NCBI GenBank assembly: GCA_944326125.1 | Contig: CALVCR010000002.1 | Location: 1 to 33,615 of the forward strand | From: Candidatus Gastranaerophilales bacterium | GTDB taxonomy: Bacteria; Cyanobacteriota; Vampirovibrionia; Gastranaerophilales; Gastranaerophilaceae | Reading direction: 5' to 3' | Length of the DNA stretch: 33,615 bases | Part shown: piece after piece, positions 16,624 to 25,031 of the stretch | Numbering within the stretch: the stretch's first letter is position 1 | Layout: each line of letters opens with the position of its first letter | Made by a program: the position numbers and the translations under genes | The notes under the pieces: model-generated | What the model saw: only the letters and a program-made list of their open reading frames with translations | Database searches by the model: none | Told to the model about the DNA's origin: nothing

Positions 16624-17880
16624 ATGAACACTCAACCTGTTTCAATAACTACATTTAAAGGATATGATGCGCGAGTTCTTAAGGGTTTCTTTATGAACAC
16701 AAATTGCTGCAATATTGCAAAAGAAATGCAAGCCATAGGGCAAAAGGAAGGATTTAAGATATTTTCTATTCATTCCGGACAAGGACATGCCAGATGTTTA
16801 GAAAAGCTGCCAGAATACAGGAGTGATTCCAATGATGCATGGGCACAAGACTCATGGACATTTTTGAAAGACAAACTTTTAGCTTATGAATTCTCTTCAC
16901 ACAGCAATGCCGTAAAAAAATTTTTTAAACTTAAATATGACGTCATTCAAAAAAATGAACGGAATATTCCATTTGTTCAAGACATAGCTAGAAAATTATA
17001 TGTTCTTCATAAACAAATACAGGGAAACAACTTTGATACAAATTATAACCCGCTTGAACGAGTCACATTAATGCAAGAATATAATAATACCAAGGATACT
17101 TACAAGACTTTTATGGATTCGACCCATATTCCGGGCGGAAACATTTTTATTACTCGGGATCGACTCCTCATAGGAGAAAATGAGCTAAAAAAATTCACCC
17201 AGGACGAACTAAAATCCATGTTCAATACAAACAAAATAACCGTATTGCCTCAGATGGATTTTCATTTAGACTTATTTATTCGTCCGCTTGATAAAAAAAG
17301 AATTCTTCTTACTGATGACAACCTTTCGCTTCAAACTGTACGAGAAGGGTACAGAAAACTTTGCGGATACCTGCTATCGCAGCCGGAAGAAGTAAGGCTC
17401 AAATATATGGAACCCGTATGTAAGATGGCATCTATACATGATAATTTTATGAAAGTAATAGAAAACAATAAATTTGCAAAAACAGAAGATGTTGAACAAA
17501 TACTTAAAAATAACGGATTTGAAGTAATAAAAGTTCCGGGAAGAATGTACAGTATCTGTGTAGATACGCTGGGCAAAAAAAGACTGAAACATTACTGCAA
17601 TTACATTAATGCAAATGCATTAATAAATAAAGACGGAGATTTAGTCTATATAACCAATAAATCTAATATTGATAACATGATGGGACTAACGCCGGAACTT
17701 TCAGAAAAAATAGGGTTTAGTTTTGAAAACACTTTTATAGAATCTATTTCACCTTATATAAAAAAAGATAAGATATATTTTATAACAGGTGATAATAACT
17801 TTATTGCATCGGAAATGCTGCCGGAGTTTCAGGGCGGAATCCATTGTACATGTGCAGAAATACCGGAGGACTTGGGATGA
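16624..17880 (+). CDS. Divergent agmatine-deiminase/PAD-fold (guanidino-modifying superfamily) protein
   Basis: 418 residues. Several blocks line up in order with agmatine deiminases and bacterial peptidylarginine deiminases: NDAWAQD (70-76) for the usual NDxWxRD, PGGN (170-173) for EGGN, HLD (214-216) for the catalytic His-x-Asp, a CNYINANALI segment (about 327-336), and GGIHCTC (404-410) for GGxxHCxT, placing a candidate nucleophile Cys at 408. Enzymes of this fold attack guanidino carbons. The Arg of WxRD is Gln, and the usual Glu before GGN is Pro, so the substrate has probably changed or activity may be lost. No signal peptide. The RBS (ACGAGG) is rather far from the ATG. It overlaps the next gene by ATGA. 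Confidence 0.6.
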   Translation: MNTQPVSITTFKGYDARVLKGFFMNTNCCNIAKEMQAIGQKEGFKIFSIHSGQGHARCLEKLPEYRSDSNDAWAQDSWTFLKDKLLAYEFSSHSNAVKKFFKLKYDVIQKNERNIPFVQDIARKLYVLHKQIQGNNFDTNYNPLERVTLMQEYNNTKDTYKTFMDSTHIPGGNIFITRDRLLIGENELKKFTQDELKSMFNTNKITVLPQMDFHLDLFIRPLDKKRILLTDDNLSLQTVREGYRKLCGYLLSQPEEVRLKYMEPVCKMASIHDNFMKVIENNKFAKTEDVEQILKNNGFEVIKVPGRMYSICVDTLGKKRLKHYCNYINANALINKDGDLVYITNKSNIDNMMGLTPELSEKIGFSFENTFIESISPYIKKDKIYFITGDNNFIASEMLPEFQGGIHCTCAEIPEDLG

Positions 17881-18122
17881 GCCGGATTCAAAAAGCAGGA
17901 ATTGATAACAATCAAACAATCAGCAGAAAACAAATCCTGACACCGCGAAATACCGGCTGGGCTGCAGCTGCCGGTATGACAATTTGTACAGTCAGAGCTA
18001 TTACAAATAAAAAACCAATCACAAAAACTCACAAAACTATCGGATGGATTACCGCAGGATTAACCCTTCTTCATATAATACTTGTTGAGACAAGACACCT
18101 CAAACACAAGAATAACAGGTAA
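17877..18122 (+). CDS. Small two-helix membrane protein, unknown
   Basis: 81 residues. Its ATG overlaps the TGA of the preceding deiminase-like gene (ATGA), a sign of translational coupling; a longer frame from 17844 would overlap far more. The basic N-terminus (1-30) is followed by two hydrophobic segments, about 33-45 (GWAAAAGMTICTV) and 57-72 (IGWITAGLTLLHIILV), separated by a Lys/Thr-rich turn, with a basic tail. I do not recognise a family. The tight coupling suggests it works with the upstream protein, perhaps tethering it to the membrane; that is inference only. Confidence 0.6.
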   Translation: MSRIQKAGIDNNQTISRKQILTPRNTGWAAAAGMTICTVRAITNKKPITKTHKTIGWITAGLTLLHIILVETRHLKHKNNR

Positions 18123-18146
18123 ATGTAACAAATTTTTATCCGGTCA

Positions 18147-18174
18147 TTACATTTTTTTATCTTTGTCATATAAT
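18147..18174 (+). promoter_or_regulatory. Candidate promoter for nrtR-secG-tcdA
   Basis: TTACAT (18147-18152), 16-bp spacer, perfect TATAAT (18169-18174), followed by GAGGTGA just before the ATG at 18192. The -35 also forms the right arm of an inverted repeat ATGTAA (18123-18128) / TTACAT, which could be an operator or a weak terminator of the upstream gene. Confidence 0.5.
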
Positions 18175-18191
18175 AATTTCTGAGGTGAGAT

Positions 18192-18866
18192 ATGTTTAAC
18201 GAAATTAAAACTCATGAAATTACTGTTGACATTGTTATTTTAACCATCAGAAATAATGCCCTCCAGGTTCTTCTTGTTAAACGTAATAACGAACCTTTTA
18301 AAGATAAATGGGCAATACCCGGCGGTTATGTAAGAATGTCTGAAAATCTTGACGAAGCTGCAATCAGAGTACTCAAAGAAAAAACAAATGTTGATAACAT
18401 TTATCTTGAACAGCTTTATACATTTGGTGACCCGTTGAGGCACCCTGTATCAAGAGTAATAACCTGTGCATATTTTGCCCTGATAAGAGATGAAGATATT
18501 GAAGTAGCTTCGACTCCAGACATTGGCTGGCACAAGGTTTCCGACCTTCCGCCTCTTGCGTTTGACCACGCGGAAATTATTCAATATTCACTTAAAAGAA
18601 CTCGTGAAAGATTGGAAATGTGTCCGGTTGCTTATCAGCTTCTCAATGAAAAATTTACTCTTACGGAAATGCAAAGAGCTTACGAAATTATTATGGAAAA
18701 GAAACTTGATAAACGTAATTTCCGTAAAAAAGTTATCACAACAGAAGGCTTAAGAGAATTAAACGAGTTTTCAAAATCCACCTCAAAACGCCCGGCAAGG
18801 CTATATACTTTTGACAGTATAAAATTAAACTCAAAAAGAGCCCATTTTATTAAAAAAGGAGATTAA
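18192..18866 (+). CDS. nrtR: NrtR-like Nudix-domain transcriptional regulator
   Basis: 224 residues. An N-terminal Nudix fold (about 10-145) with YTFGDPLRHPVSRV, and a C-terminal winged helix (about 155-215) with FTLTEMQRAYE and LDKRNFRKK, the layout of NrtR, the repressor of NAD synthesis genes that senses ADP-ribose. The Nudix box is degenerate: after GYVRMSE and the seven spacer residues, RE is RV, EE is EK and the final Gly is Asn. Lost catalytic glutamates fit a regulator rather than a hydrolase. No NAD gene adjoins it; it is followed 2 bp later by secG. An active pyrophosphatase is less likely. The DNA targets cannot be read from this window. Confidence 0.78.
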   Translation: MFNEIKTHEITVDIVILTIRNNALQVLLVKRNNEPFKDKWAIPGGYVRMSENLDEAAIRVLKEKTNVDNIYLEQLYTFGDPLRHPVSRVITCAYFALIRDEDIEVASTPDIGWHKVSDLPPLAFDHAEIIQYSLKRTRERLEMCPVAYQLLNEKFTLTEMQRAYEIIMEKKLDKRNFRKKVITTEGLRELNEFSKSTSKRPARLYTFDSIKLNSKRAHFIKKGD

Positions 18867-18868
18867 TT

Positions 18869-19093
18869 TTGCTTACACTAGTTTGGACTATCCAGGTCAT
18901 CTCATCATTATTATTAATAGTTTTAATCCTTATGCACTCACCTAAAGGCGACGGAATCGCAGGAATAGGTAATGCTGCACAAATGTTTTCTTCTCAGAAA
19001 AGTGCGGAAAAGGGTTTGAATAAACTTACCGCTATTGTTGCCGCAGTTTTTATTGTATGCGTATTTCTTTTAGGATTCGGCATTGTTAAATAA
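18869..19093 (+). CDS. secG: Preprotein translocase subunit SecG
   Basis: 74 residues, two transmembrane helices (about 3-22 and 53-71) with the SecG loop HSPKGDGIAGIGNAAQMFSS between them. SecG assists SecYE in moving proteins across the inner membrane. The start is TTG at 18869-18871, chosen because AAAGGAG lies about 8 bases upstream and the protein then begins at the first helix. It lies between nrtR and tcdA with gaps of 2 and 3 bp, so the three are likely one transcript. Confidence 0.9.
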   Translation: MLTLVWTIQVISSLLLIVLILMHSPKGDGIAGIGNAAQMFSSQKSAEKGLNKLTAIVAAVFIVCVFLLGFGIVK

Positions 19094-19096
19094 TTT

Positions 19097-19831
19097 ATGA
19101 ATAAAATTTTTTCAAGAAACATTTTGTATTGGGGAGAAGAAGCCCAAAATAAGCTTCTTAACTCTCATGTTACAGTGTTCGGGCTGGGCGGAGTCGGCGG
19201 ATATTGCGCGGAAGCCCTTGCCAGAAGCGGTGTCGGAAAGCTGACCCTTATAGATTTTGATACTGTATCAGAATCAAATATTAACCGGCAGATTATAGCT
19301 CTTAAATCAACCGTTGAGGAAAGTAAAACATCTCTTTTTGAAAAAAGGCTTAAAGATATTAATCCGGATATAGAACTTTATCTTATTAATGATTTTTATT
19401 CGGAAAATTTCGATTTTGAAGGAGTTGATTTTGTCTCAGATGCAATAGATACAATGAGATCCAAAATTAACCTCCTTGTAAAATGTTATGAAAACAAAAT
19501 CCCCGTAATATCTTCAATGGGTGCAGGAAACAGAATTGCCCCCGAAAAACTCTATATTTCAGATATTTCAGAAATCCATGATAAAAAAGCCCCGTTTGTC
19601 TCAAATATTATTTACCAGCTTAAAAAAAGAGGAATTGAATCCGGAATAACTGTTATAGCAAGTGACGAAAAGCCTTTTGTTCAAGAAAAATTATCAGAAT
19701 TTGAACAAATAAAAACAAAATCCGGAGAAGAAATAGAGTTTAATAAAATAATCCCTTCGTCCACCCCGTTTGTAGCTCCTGCTGCCGGTTTAATAATGGC
19801 AAGTTATATAGTAAGGAATCTTATTAAATAA
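19097..19831 (+). CDS. tcdA: tRNA threonylcarbamoyladenosine dehydratase TcdA (E1-like)
   Basis: 244 residues. TcdA uses ATP to cyclise t6A37 of ANN-decoding tRNAs to ct6A. The ATP-binding GLGGVG (29-34) is followed by the YCAEALARSGVG block and the DFDTVSESNINRQI block with the conserved Asp and Arg of E1-like enzymes; VSDAIDTMRSK and the SSMGAGNRI block follow. This matches the CsdL/YgdL type rather than MoeB or ThiF, which usually have paired CxxC zinc motifs that are absent here. The C-terminus ends with a hydrophobic helix. It follows secG by 3 bp. Confidence 0.87.
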   Translation: MNKIFSRNILYWGEEAQNKLLNSHVTVFGLGGVGGYCAEALARSGVGKLTLIDFDTVSESNINRQIIALKSTVEESKTSLFEKRLKDINPDIELYLINDFYSENFDFEGVDFVSDAIDTMRSKINLLVKCYENKIPVISSMGAGNRIAPEKLYISDISEIHDKKAPFVSNIIYQLKKRGIESGITVIASDEKPFVQEKLSEFEQIKTKSGEEIEFNKIIPSSTPFVAPAAGLIMASYIVRNLIK

Positions 19832-19843
19832 AAAATTTTTCCA

Positions 19844-19852
19844 TGATAAAAT
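19844..19852 (+). promoter_or_regulatory. Candidate extended -10 for mtnP
   Basis: TG-A-TAAAAT in the 58-bp gap after tcdA, with AAAGGGG before the mtnP start. No good -35 is seen. Confidence 0.35.
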
Positions 19853-19889
19853 AATAAAAAGATCGATAAAAAAGAAAGGGGTTAATTAA

Positions 19890-20687
19890 ATGGAAAAATT
19901 AGCAGACATCGGCGTATTTGGCGGTTCAGGATTTTATAAATTCTTAGATAATATTAAAGAAGTAAAGGTCGAAACACCTTACGGAATGCCTTCTGACAGT
20001 TTGTTTATAGGCGAAGTCGGCTCTCATAAGGTAGCTTTTATGCCGCGTCACGGAAGAAGCCATACAATTCTTCCGCATTTAATTAACTACCGTGCAAACG
20101 TTTGGGCAATGAAAGAAGTCGGTTGTAAAAGAGTAATTTCACCTTGCGCAGCAGGCAGCCTGCAAAAACATGTTGCACCGGGCGATTTTGTTATTTGTGA
20201 TCAGTTTGTTGATTGGACAGACGGCAGAAAAACAACTTTCTTTGAAGGCCCTATCGTAACCCACCCGTCTGCAGCAGAAACTTATTGTCCGGAACTAAGA
20301 AAACTTGCTATTGATACGGCAAAAGAACTTGGTATCAAGGTTCACGAATCAGGTACTGTTATTGTAATTAACGGTCCAAGATTCTCAACCAAAGCTGAAT
20401 CTAAATTCTTTACTAATCAAGGATGGGAAGTTATCAATATGACAGCATTCCCGGAAGCTTACCTTGTTAAAGAAATGGATATGTGTCCGCTCAATATTTC
20501 ATTAATTACCGATTATGACGCAGGTCTTGTCGGAGACGTTCCTCCTGTATCACACCACGAAGTTATTCAGGTATTTGATAAAAACCTCGATAACCTGAAA
20601 AAACTTCTCTTTACGATGATTGAACGTATTCCTGCAGAAAATAATAATTGCGAATGCTCAAAAACAAGAGCTAAGTCTCAGGGTTAG
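19890..20687 (+). CDS. mtnP: S-methyl-5'-thioadenosine phosphorylase
   Basis: 265 residues. It splits methylthioadenosine with phosphate into adenine and methylthioribose-1-phosphate. Phosphate and ribose site blocks are visible: GGSG (11-14), PRHGR (52-56), GPRFSTKAES (162-171) and NMT (183-185). The base site ITDYDAG (206-212) has the two Asp (208, 210) that select 6-aminopurines, so MTA rather than inosine or guanosine is the likely substrate. The C-terminal tail is Cys/Asn-rich and unusual. yggT follows after 26 bp. Adenine made here could feed the adenine deaminase encoded at 25.7 kb. Confidence 0.93.
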   Translation: MEKLADIGVFGGSGFYKFLDNIKEVKVETPYGMPSDSLFIGEVGSHKVAFMPRHGRSHTILPHLINYRANVWAMKEVGCKRVISPCAAGSLQKHVAPGDFVICDQFVDWTDGRKTTFFEGPIVTHPSAAETYCPELRKLAIDTAKELGIKVHESGTVIVINGPRFSTKAESKFFTNQGWEVINMTAFPEAYLVKEMDMCPLNISLITDYDAGLVGDVPPVSHHEVIQVFDKNLDNLKKLLFTMIERIPAENNNCECSKTRAKSQG

Positions 20688-20713
20688 AAGGATAAAAGCC
20701 AAAGGAAACAATA

Positions 20714-20995
20714 ATGGATACAGATATTTCACTTTCTAGAGCGGTTAGCTTATTATTCTATTTTTATTACCTTTTGATAATTATAAGAATCTTTTTAACC
20801 TGGATTCCGAATATTGACTGGGACCAGCAGCCATACAGATGGACTCGTTCGGTAACAGATCCGTTTTTAAATATATTCAGAGGAATAATTCCGCCTATTG
20901 GAGGCGTACTTGATATATCACCTATTCTGGCAATTATTTTGCTTCAAATACTGCAGGGAATTATTGTAGGGTTCTTATCAGGTATAGGATTATGA
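20714..20995 (+). CDS. YggT family membrane protein
   Basis: 93 residues, two hydrophobic helices (about 10-30 and 68-90). The blocks IRIFLTWIPN, TDPFLNIFRGIIPPIGG and DISPILAI are the YggT (CCB3/YlmG) signature. In cyanobacteria and plastids relatives are linked to cell division, nucleoid distribution or cytochrome maturation; the exact biochemical role is not settled. Its TGA overlaps the ATG of the next gene (ATGA). Confidence 0.88.
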   Translation: MDTDISLSRAVSLLFYFYYLLIIIRIFLTWIPNIDWDQQPYRWTRSVTDPFLNIFRGIIPPIGGVLDISPILAIILLQILQGIIVGFLSGIGL

Positions 20996-22590
20996 TTGAT
21001 TTAAGTCGGTTAAACAAGGCTCTTTTATTAACTCAGGAAGGCAAAATCAGCGAGGCTGAAGAAATTTATCAGGAACTCTTAGCAAAAGATAGTGATAATT
21101 ATCTTTTGTTGTCTTCCGTCGGACTTTTTTATGTCAGCTTGAGAAATTTTGAAAAAGCAGAAGAATACCTGAAAAAATCGTGCGAAATTAAAGAAACATT
21201 AGGAAGTGTTTCTGCTCTTGGTTTTTGCGAATTTGAAAAAAGAGATTTTGAAAAAGCTGCCCAAACGCTTGAACACGCCTTAAGTCTCGGTGAAAACAAA
21301 GATATCTACAACAAAATTGTTTTAAGTCTTTTTCAGATAAAAAGCTATAAAAAAGCAGTTGAATACGCAGAAAAAATGTTTGAACTTTACCCTGATGATC
21401 CGGACTCTACCGCAAATATGGTAAAAGCTCTTACTCAATCAGGAAAGTTAATGGAAGCGGAAAAAATGTGCGTGGAATATTTAAAGAAACATCCGGACAA
21501 ATCATCACTCTGGTTTCATTTAGGTTTTTTAAAAGAACTTATTTATTCGGATGACAGACAGGCCCTAGAATGCTACAAGGCAGCCGCAGAGCTTGGAAAT
21601 AATGAGGCTTTTTACAATATTGCGGTTAGTTACCAAAAAACGGGCGACTTTGAAACAGCCGAAGAATATTATCACAAAATGCTTGAAATATACCCGAATG
21701 ATATTGATACCATGACTTCTTTAGGGATGTGCCTTTTGAGCCAAAAAAGATTTAAGGAAGGATATGAGTACTTTTTCCATCGCGATAAATCCGCTCTGGA
21801 TAAAAAAACAAATAATCCTTACAAGATAGGAGAAGAAATTCCTGAGGAAGTCGTCGTAATGTGCGATCAGGGATTTGGAGACCATATTCAGTTTGTAAGA
21901 TACCTTCCGTTTTTGCAGCAAAAAGCTAAAAAAGTTTATTTAGCCGTGAGCGACAATTTACGAGGACTTCTGGAAAAGAATTTTTCCGGAATCAATTATA
22001 TTACTTACGATGAAATTGATCCGGAGATGAAATCAATGAGGATTACGGATCTGGCCTATATTTTGGATATAGATTTTGATCATATTCCTTATTCTGAAGG
22101 GTATATAAAGTCAAAAACAGCCGAAATAGTATCGGATAAACCGAAAATCGGTTTATGCTGGGAAGCAGGAAATGCCGGCATCAGAACAATGATTAACCGT
22201 ACAATTAATATCAAACTGCTTGAACCTATTTTAAATATGGAAACTATACAAATATATTCTTTCCAGCTTAGAGATACGCTAAAAGGTAACGAAAGATATC
22301 CGCAGATGATAAATCTGGCTAAAGATTTTAAGAGTTTTGAAGATACCGCAAAAGCTATTAATGCAATGGATATAGTAATAACGGTTGATACGTCTGTTGC
22401 ACACCTTGCAGGAGCAATGGGGAAAAAGACATTTCTCATGCTTCCGTATGCTTCTGACTGGAGATGGTTTAGTGATACAAAAACAACTCCATGGTATAAC
22501 AGTATAGAAATCTTTAAACAAACCGATCCAATAAGCTGGGAAGAACCAATAAAGGAAATTATATGCAAAATAAACGAATTTTATTCATAA
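20992..22590 (+). CDS. TPR-repeat protein fused to a GT9-like glycosyltransferase domain
   Basis: 532 residues. Residues 1-270 are tandem tetratricopeptide repeats (about seven), with typical pairs such as AEEIYQELL, AEEYLKKS and AEEYYHKMLEIYPND. Residues 285-530 resemble the heptosyltransferase/GT9 fold: CDQGFGDHIQF, KIGLCWEAG, and VDTSVAHLAGAMGKKTFLMLP near the C-terminus, the nucleotide-sugar region. Such fusions modify proteins or envelope glycans and use the TPR part to choose partners. It starts with an ATGA overlap to yggT and overlaps the next glycosyltransferase by 28 bp, so all three are probably co-translated. Cytoplasmic; acceptor unknown. Confidence 0.8.
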   Translation: MIDLSRLNKALLLTQEGKISEAEEIYQELLAKDSDNYLLLSSVGLFYVSLRNFEKAEEYLKKSCEIKETLGSVSALGFCEFEKRDFEKAAQTLEHALSLGENKDIYNKIVLSLFQIKSYKKAVEYAEKMFELYPDDPDSTANMVKALTQSGKLMEAEKMCVEYLKKHPDKSSLWFHLGFLKELIYSDDRQALECYKAAAELGNNEAFYNIAVSYQKTGDFETAEEYYHKMLEIYPNDIDTMTSLGMCLLSQKRFKEGYEYFFHRDKSALDKKTNNPYKIGEEIPEEVVVMCDQGFGDHIQFVRYLPFLQQKAKKVYLAVSDNLRGLLEKNFSGINYITYDEIDPEMKSMRITDLAYILDIDFDHIPYSEGYIKSKTAEIVSDKPKIGLCWEAGNAGIRTMINRTINIKLLEPILNMETIQIYSFQLRDTLKGNERYPQMINLAKDFKSFEDTAKAINAMDIVITVDTSVAHLAGAMGKKTFLMLPYASDWRWFSDTKTTPWYNSIEIFKQTDPISWEEPIKEIICKINEFYS

Positions 22591-23567
22591 ATTTTGGCGG
22601 TCTGGGAGATGAAATTCTATTTCTCCCTGCAATTATCTCAGTAAAAAAAGAATTTCCGGATTCCGTAATCACATTGGCTCTGGAAAAAAGAAGCAGCGGA
22701 ATAGCAACATTAACGGATGTTATAGACAAAACCTTGTATGCCAATATTAAACAGGGCAAATTTAGTAAGTACATAGAGCTTTTTAAGCTTCTGACTAAAA
22801 TCTGGAGCGGCAAATATGATATTGTTATTTCATCCGGTTCAAACAAATTTATTTCAATCTTTTTATTTATGACCTTTATTAAAGAAAGATACGGATATAA
22901 TACCGGAAAATTAAGCCAAAAACTCTTAACCAAAGCTGTCGATTTAAACAAAAATCAGTACGCAGCCCTTATGTATCACGATTTGGTCAAACCGCTCACA
23001 AATATTAAGACTGAGCTTCCTGTTTTAAGTATCAAAAAGAAACCGGTTATTCCAAATTCGGTTCTAATCCACCCGGGAGTAAGCAAATTAAGCATCCAAA
23101 AAGGTATGATTAAGACTATACCGACAAAAGAGTGGGCAAAGGTTGTTGAGGGTCTTGCTGATAAAGGAAAGCGGGTATTTTTATTAGGCGGACCGGAAGA
23201 CAAGGATTGTATTGAAGAAATTCAAAAGCTTGTTCCTCCTGAAAAGTATGAAAATTTGTTTGGCACAACTAAGAGTTTGGTTGAGCTTGCAGAACTCATA
23301 TCAAGCGCAGAAATCTTTTTATGCAGCGACTCGGCGCCATTGCACATTGCCTCTGCGCTTGGAGTAAAGACTTATGCTATTTTCGGCTCAACGGACGATA
23401 AGAAACTTATACCGCCAAACGGTACCGTTACACCTATAAAAGCTTTAAATTGCGACTGTCCGCTTAAGCCATGCCTGTGGGAAAGACGGCAGATGACCTG
23501 CGAAGAATTATCCTGCCTGAATATCCCGCCGGAACAGATTGTAAATACGTTGATAATGGAATCGTGA
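22563..23567 (+). CDS. Heptosyltransferase-family (GT9) glycosyltransferase
   Basis: 334 residues. N-terminal INFGGLGDEILFLPAI is the GT9 acceptor-side loop, LIHPGVS the inter-domain region, and CSDSAPLHIASALG the conserved donor-binding block. Family members add heptose or related sugars to lipopolysaccharide core. The C-terminus is Cys-rich (CDCPLKPC, CEELSC), as in some GT9 enzymes. The last codons (QIVNTL then IMES and stop) use an 18-bp sequence repeated at 25032, where the same frame reads IVNTLTNS and stop. The current 3' end may therefore be a replacement caused by the insertion that follows. Confidence 0.85.
   Translation: MQNKRILFINFGGLGDEILFLPAIISVKKEFPDSVITLALEKRSSGIATLTDVIDKTLYANIKQGKFSKYIELFKLLTKIWSGKYDIVISSGSNKFISIFLFMTFIKERYGYNTGKLSQKLLTKAVDLNKNQYAALMYHDLVKPLTNIKTELPVLSIKKKPVIPNSVLIHPGVSKLSIQKGMIKTIPTKEWAKVVEGLADKGKRVFLLGGPEDKDCIEEIQKLVPPEKYENLFGTTKSLVELAELISSAEIFLCSDSAPLHIASALGVKTYAIFGSTDDKKLIPPNGTVTPIKALNCDCPLKPCLWERRQMTCEELSCLNIPPEQIVNTLIMES
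23536..23553 (+). repeat. 18-bp direct repeat, left copy (inside the GT9 gene end)
   Basis: AGATTGTAAATACGTTGA, identical to 25032-25049. It codes for the C-terminal QIVNTL of the heptosyltransferase. The two copies bound about 1.48 kb with one opposite-strand gene. Confidence 0.8.
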
Positions 23568-23577
23568 GTCGGTGACT
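23558..23577 (-). repeat. Fragment of the bioA-type repeat family, inverted
   Basis: The reverse complement matches 5295-5314 in the bioA insert at 16 of 20 bases. It begins 4 bp after the left 18-bp repeat and contains the stop codon of the heptosyltransferase gene. The match is short, so moderate confidence only. Confidence 0.4.
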
Positions 23578-23615
23578 AAGAGGTACCATAGTAAACTTAA
23601 ATGGCAATTAATTCT

Positions 23616-24686
23616 TTATGCTTGCAAGGAATTAAGCTCATCGGATACAGATTTTAATTGAGCGAGCAGTTTTTTTAGTTGTTTTACGTTTTCGCTTTCT
23701 CTTGTTTCCTTAGCCAACGCAACCGAAATATCATGATACTTAGCTTTTAATTCATCAACTCCTGCGATTCTTGCTTTTATTTCAGGTATGCGTTTATAAT
23801 TTTTAATTACAGAATCAGCATTTTTACTAAAATATGATACGTAAAATGGGGAAGAACGGACATCTGGAGCTTCTGTAGCATTTTTAAAATAAGATAATTT
23901 ATTATCTCTTAAGTATTTCCTAATCGCATCACTATCATAATTAGGATCTTTGATCATTTTAATGGCATCATCAATAGGTAATTCTTTACCATGAAAAATT
24001 ATAGGTTGTCCTGTTAGTTTTGATTTAATTACTTCGTTGGCTAAACCTAATTTAAGTGTACAATCCCTGCCTGCTACAACATAACAATTGTTAGAGGAGT
24101 TTTTAACATAGAGCCTTCTTAGTTTTCTAACTTCTTTCCAAACAGGGTCGTCAAGCAAACCTCCTTGATAAACTTGTTTGCCATTAGTATTCTTGACCAA
24201 ATTCCCTTTAAATTTATCTCTTGTTCTCTGAGATAATTCTGCCATATCGACTTCATAACGAGTTATTTCATCATAAGCACTTTTCAATGCTGATTCATTA
24301 CCGTTAGCAACTACGTGCTGGAAATTATTATATCCCACCCCGACTTCTTCTCTTGCTGAAGATTTTTTCTTTAAATATTCAGATCTTATATCTGTTTTTA
24401 ATTTAGAAATCTTTTCTGTCAAATCAGATTTTTGTGAAGTTAATTCGTGAATACGCTCAATAAGACTACCATTTTGCTTTATGTTAGAATTAGTTTTTTT
24501 GCGGGATAAAATAGCAAATGTTGCCAATCCGATAACCGCCAATGCCGTAACACCTGCTGCTGTATATTTTGCGACATCAGAATTTGTTTTATTGGATACC
24601 TCTTTACGATTATCGTTATTTTTCGGTAAGGGCTTATCAGACTTATAAACCGGAGCCGTTGAATCCGCATTATAAATTCCTTGCAT
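23616..24686 (-). CDS. Single-pass coiled-coil protein of unknown function
   Basis: 356 residues from the second of two adjacent ATGs (24686); AAGGTG is too close to the first. Residues 1-38 are polar, about 40-62 form a transmembrane helix (TAAGVTALAVIGLATFAIL) followed by RKK, then a coiled coil to about 125, a middle region (about 160-300) with a YVVAGRD segment and LPIDDAIKMIKDP, and a C-terminal Lys/Glu-rich coiled coil. I recognise no catalytic motif and no transposase or toxin signature. It is the only gene in the block between the 18-bp direct repeats and points against its neighbours. Probably lineage-specific. Confidence 0.65.
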   Translation of the reverse strand: MQGIYNADSTAPVYKSDKPLPKNNDNRKEVSNKTNSDVAKYTAAGVTALAVIGLATFAILSRKKTNSNIKQNGSLIERIHELTSQKSDLTEKISKLKTDIRSEYLKKKSSAREEVGVGYNNFQHVVANGNESALKSAYDEITRYEVDMAELSQRTRDKFKGNLVKNTNGKQVYQGGLLDDPVWKEVRKLRRLYVKNSSNNCYVVAGRDCTLKLGLANEVIKSKLTGQPIIFHGKELPIDDAIKMIKDPNYDSDAIRKYLRDNKLSYFKNATEAPDVRSSPFYVSYFSKNADSVIKNYKRIPEIKARIAGVDELKAKYHDISVALAKETRESENVKQLKKLLAQLKSVSDELNSLQA

Positions 24687-24861
24687 CATTCACCTTAATT
24701 TACATAATTCATATATTTATATTAAAACAAAAATTTATATAAAATTGCCCCATCATATAATATTATATAGCAGATTAGACCTAGGTTTGAGGCAGATTAA
24801 GAACCATATTTACAATTCGTAATATTTGAACTTTTGTTAGGTTTTCGCTGCATTTATTTTG

Positions 24862-24912
24862 AATCACGAAGTATTGATACCTCATCTCTGCCCTGTTCTA
24901 TTAGGAGAGGAA
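24862..24912 (+). repeat. Second copy of the bioA-type repeat family
   Basis: TCACGAAGTATTGATACCTC and following bases match the bioA insert: 24873-24910 agrees with 5224-5261 at 30 of 38 ungapped positions, and the segment ending in ATTGATAC also matches the right end of the insert (5325-5342) at 16 of 18. The CCCTCTCCT/AGGAGAGGG hairpin is partly decayed here. Confidence 0.65.
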
Positions 24913-25031
24913 GAATGTCGGGCATTTTTCGTAAGAAAAATGCAGCAGCGCGTGCTTTCTTTTTCTTTTCGTCCTTTTCTTTTTTCTTTGCCTCGCAATT
25001 AAAGAAAAAGAAAAGGGCAAATCCTACGCAT

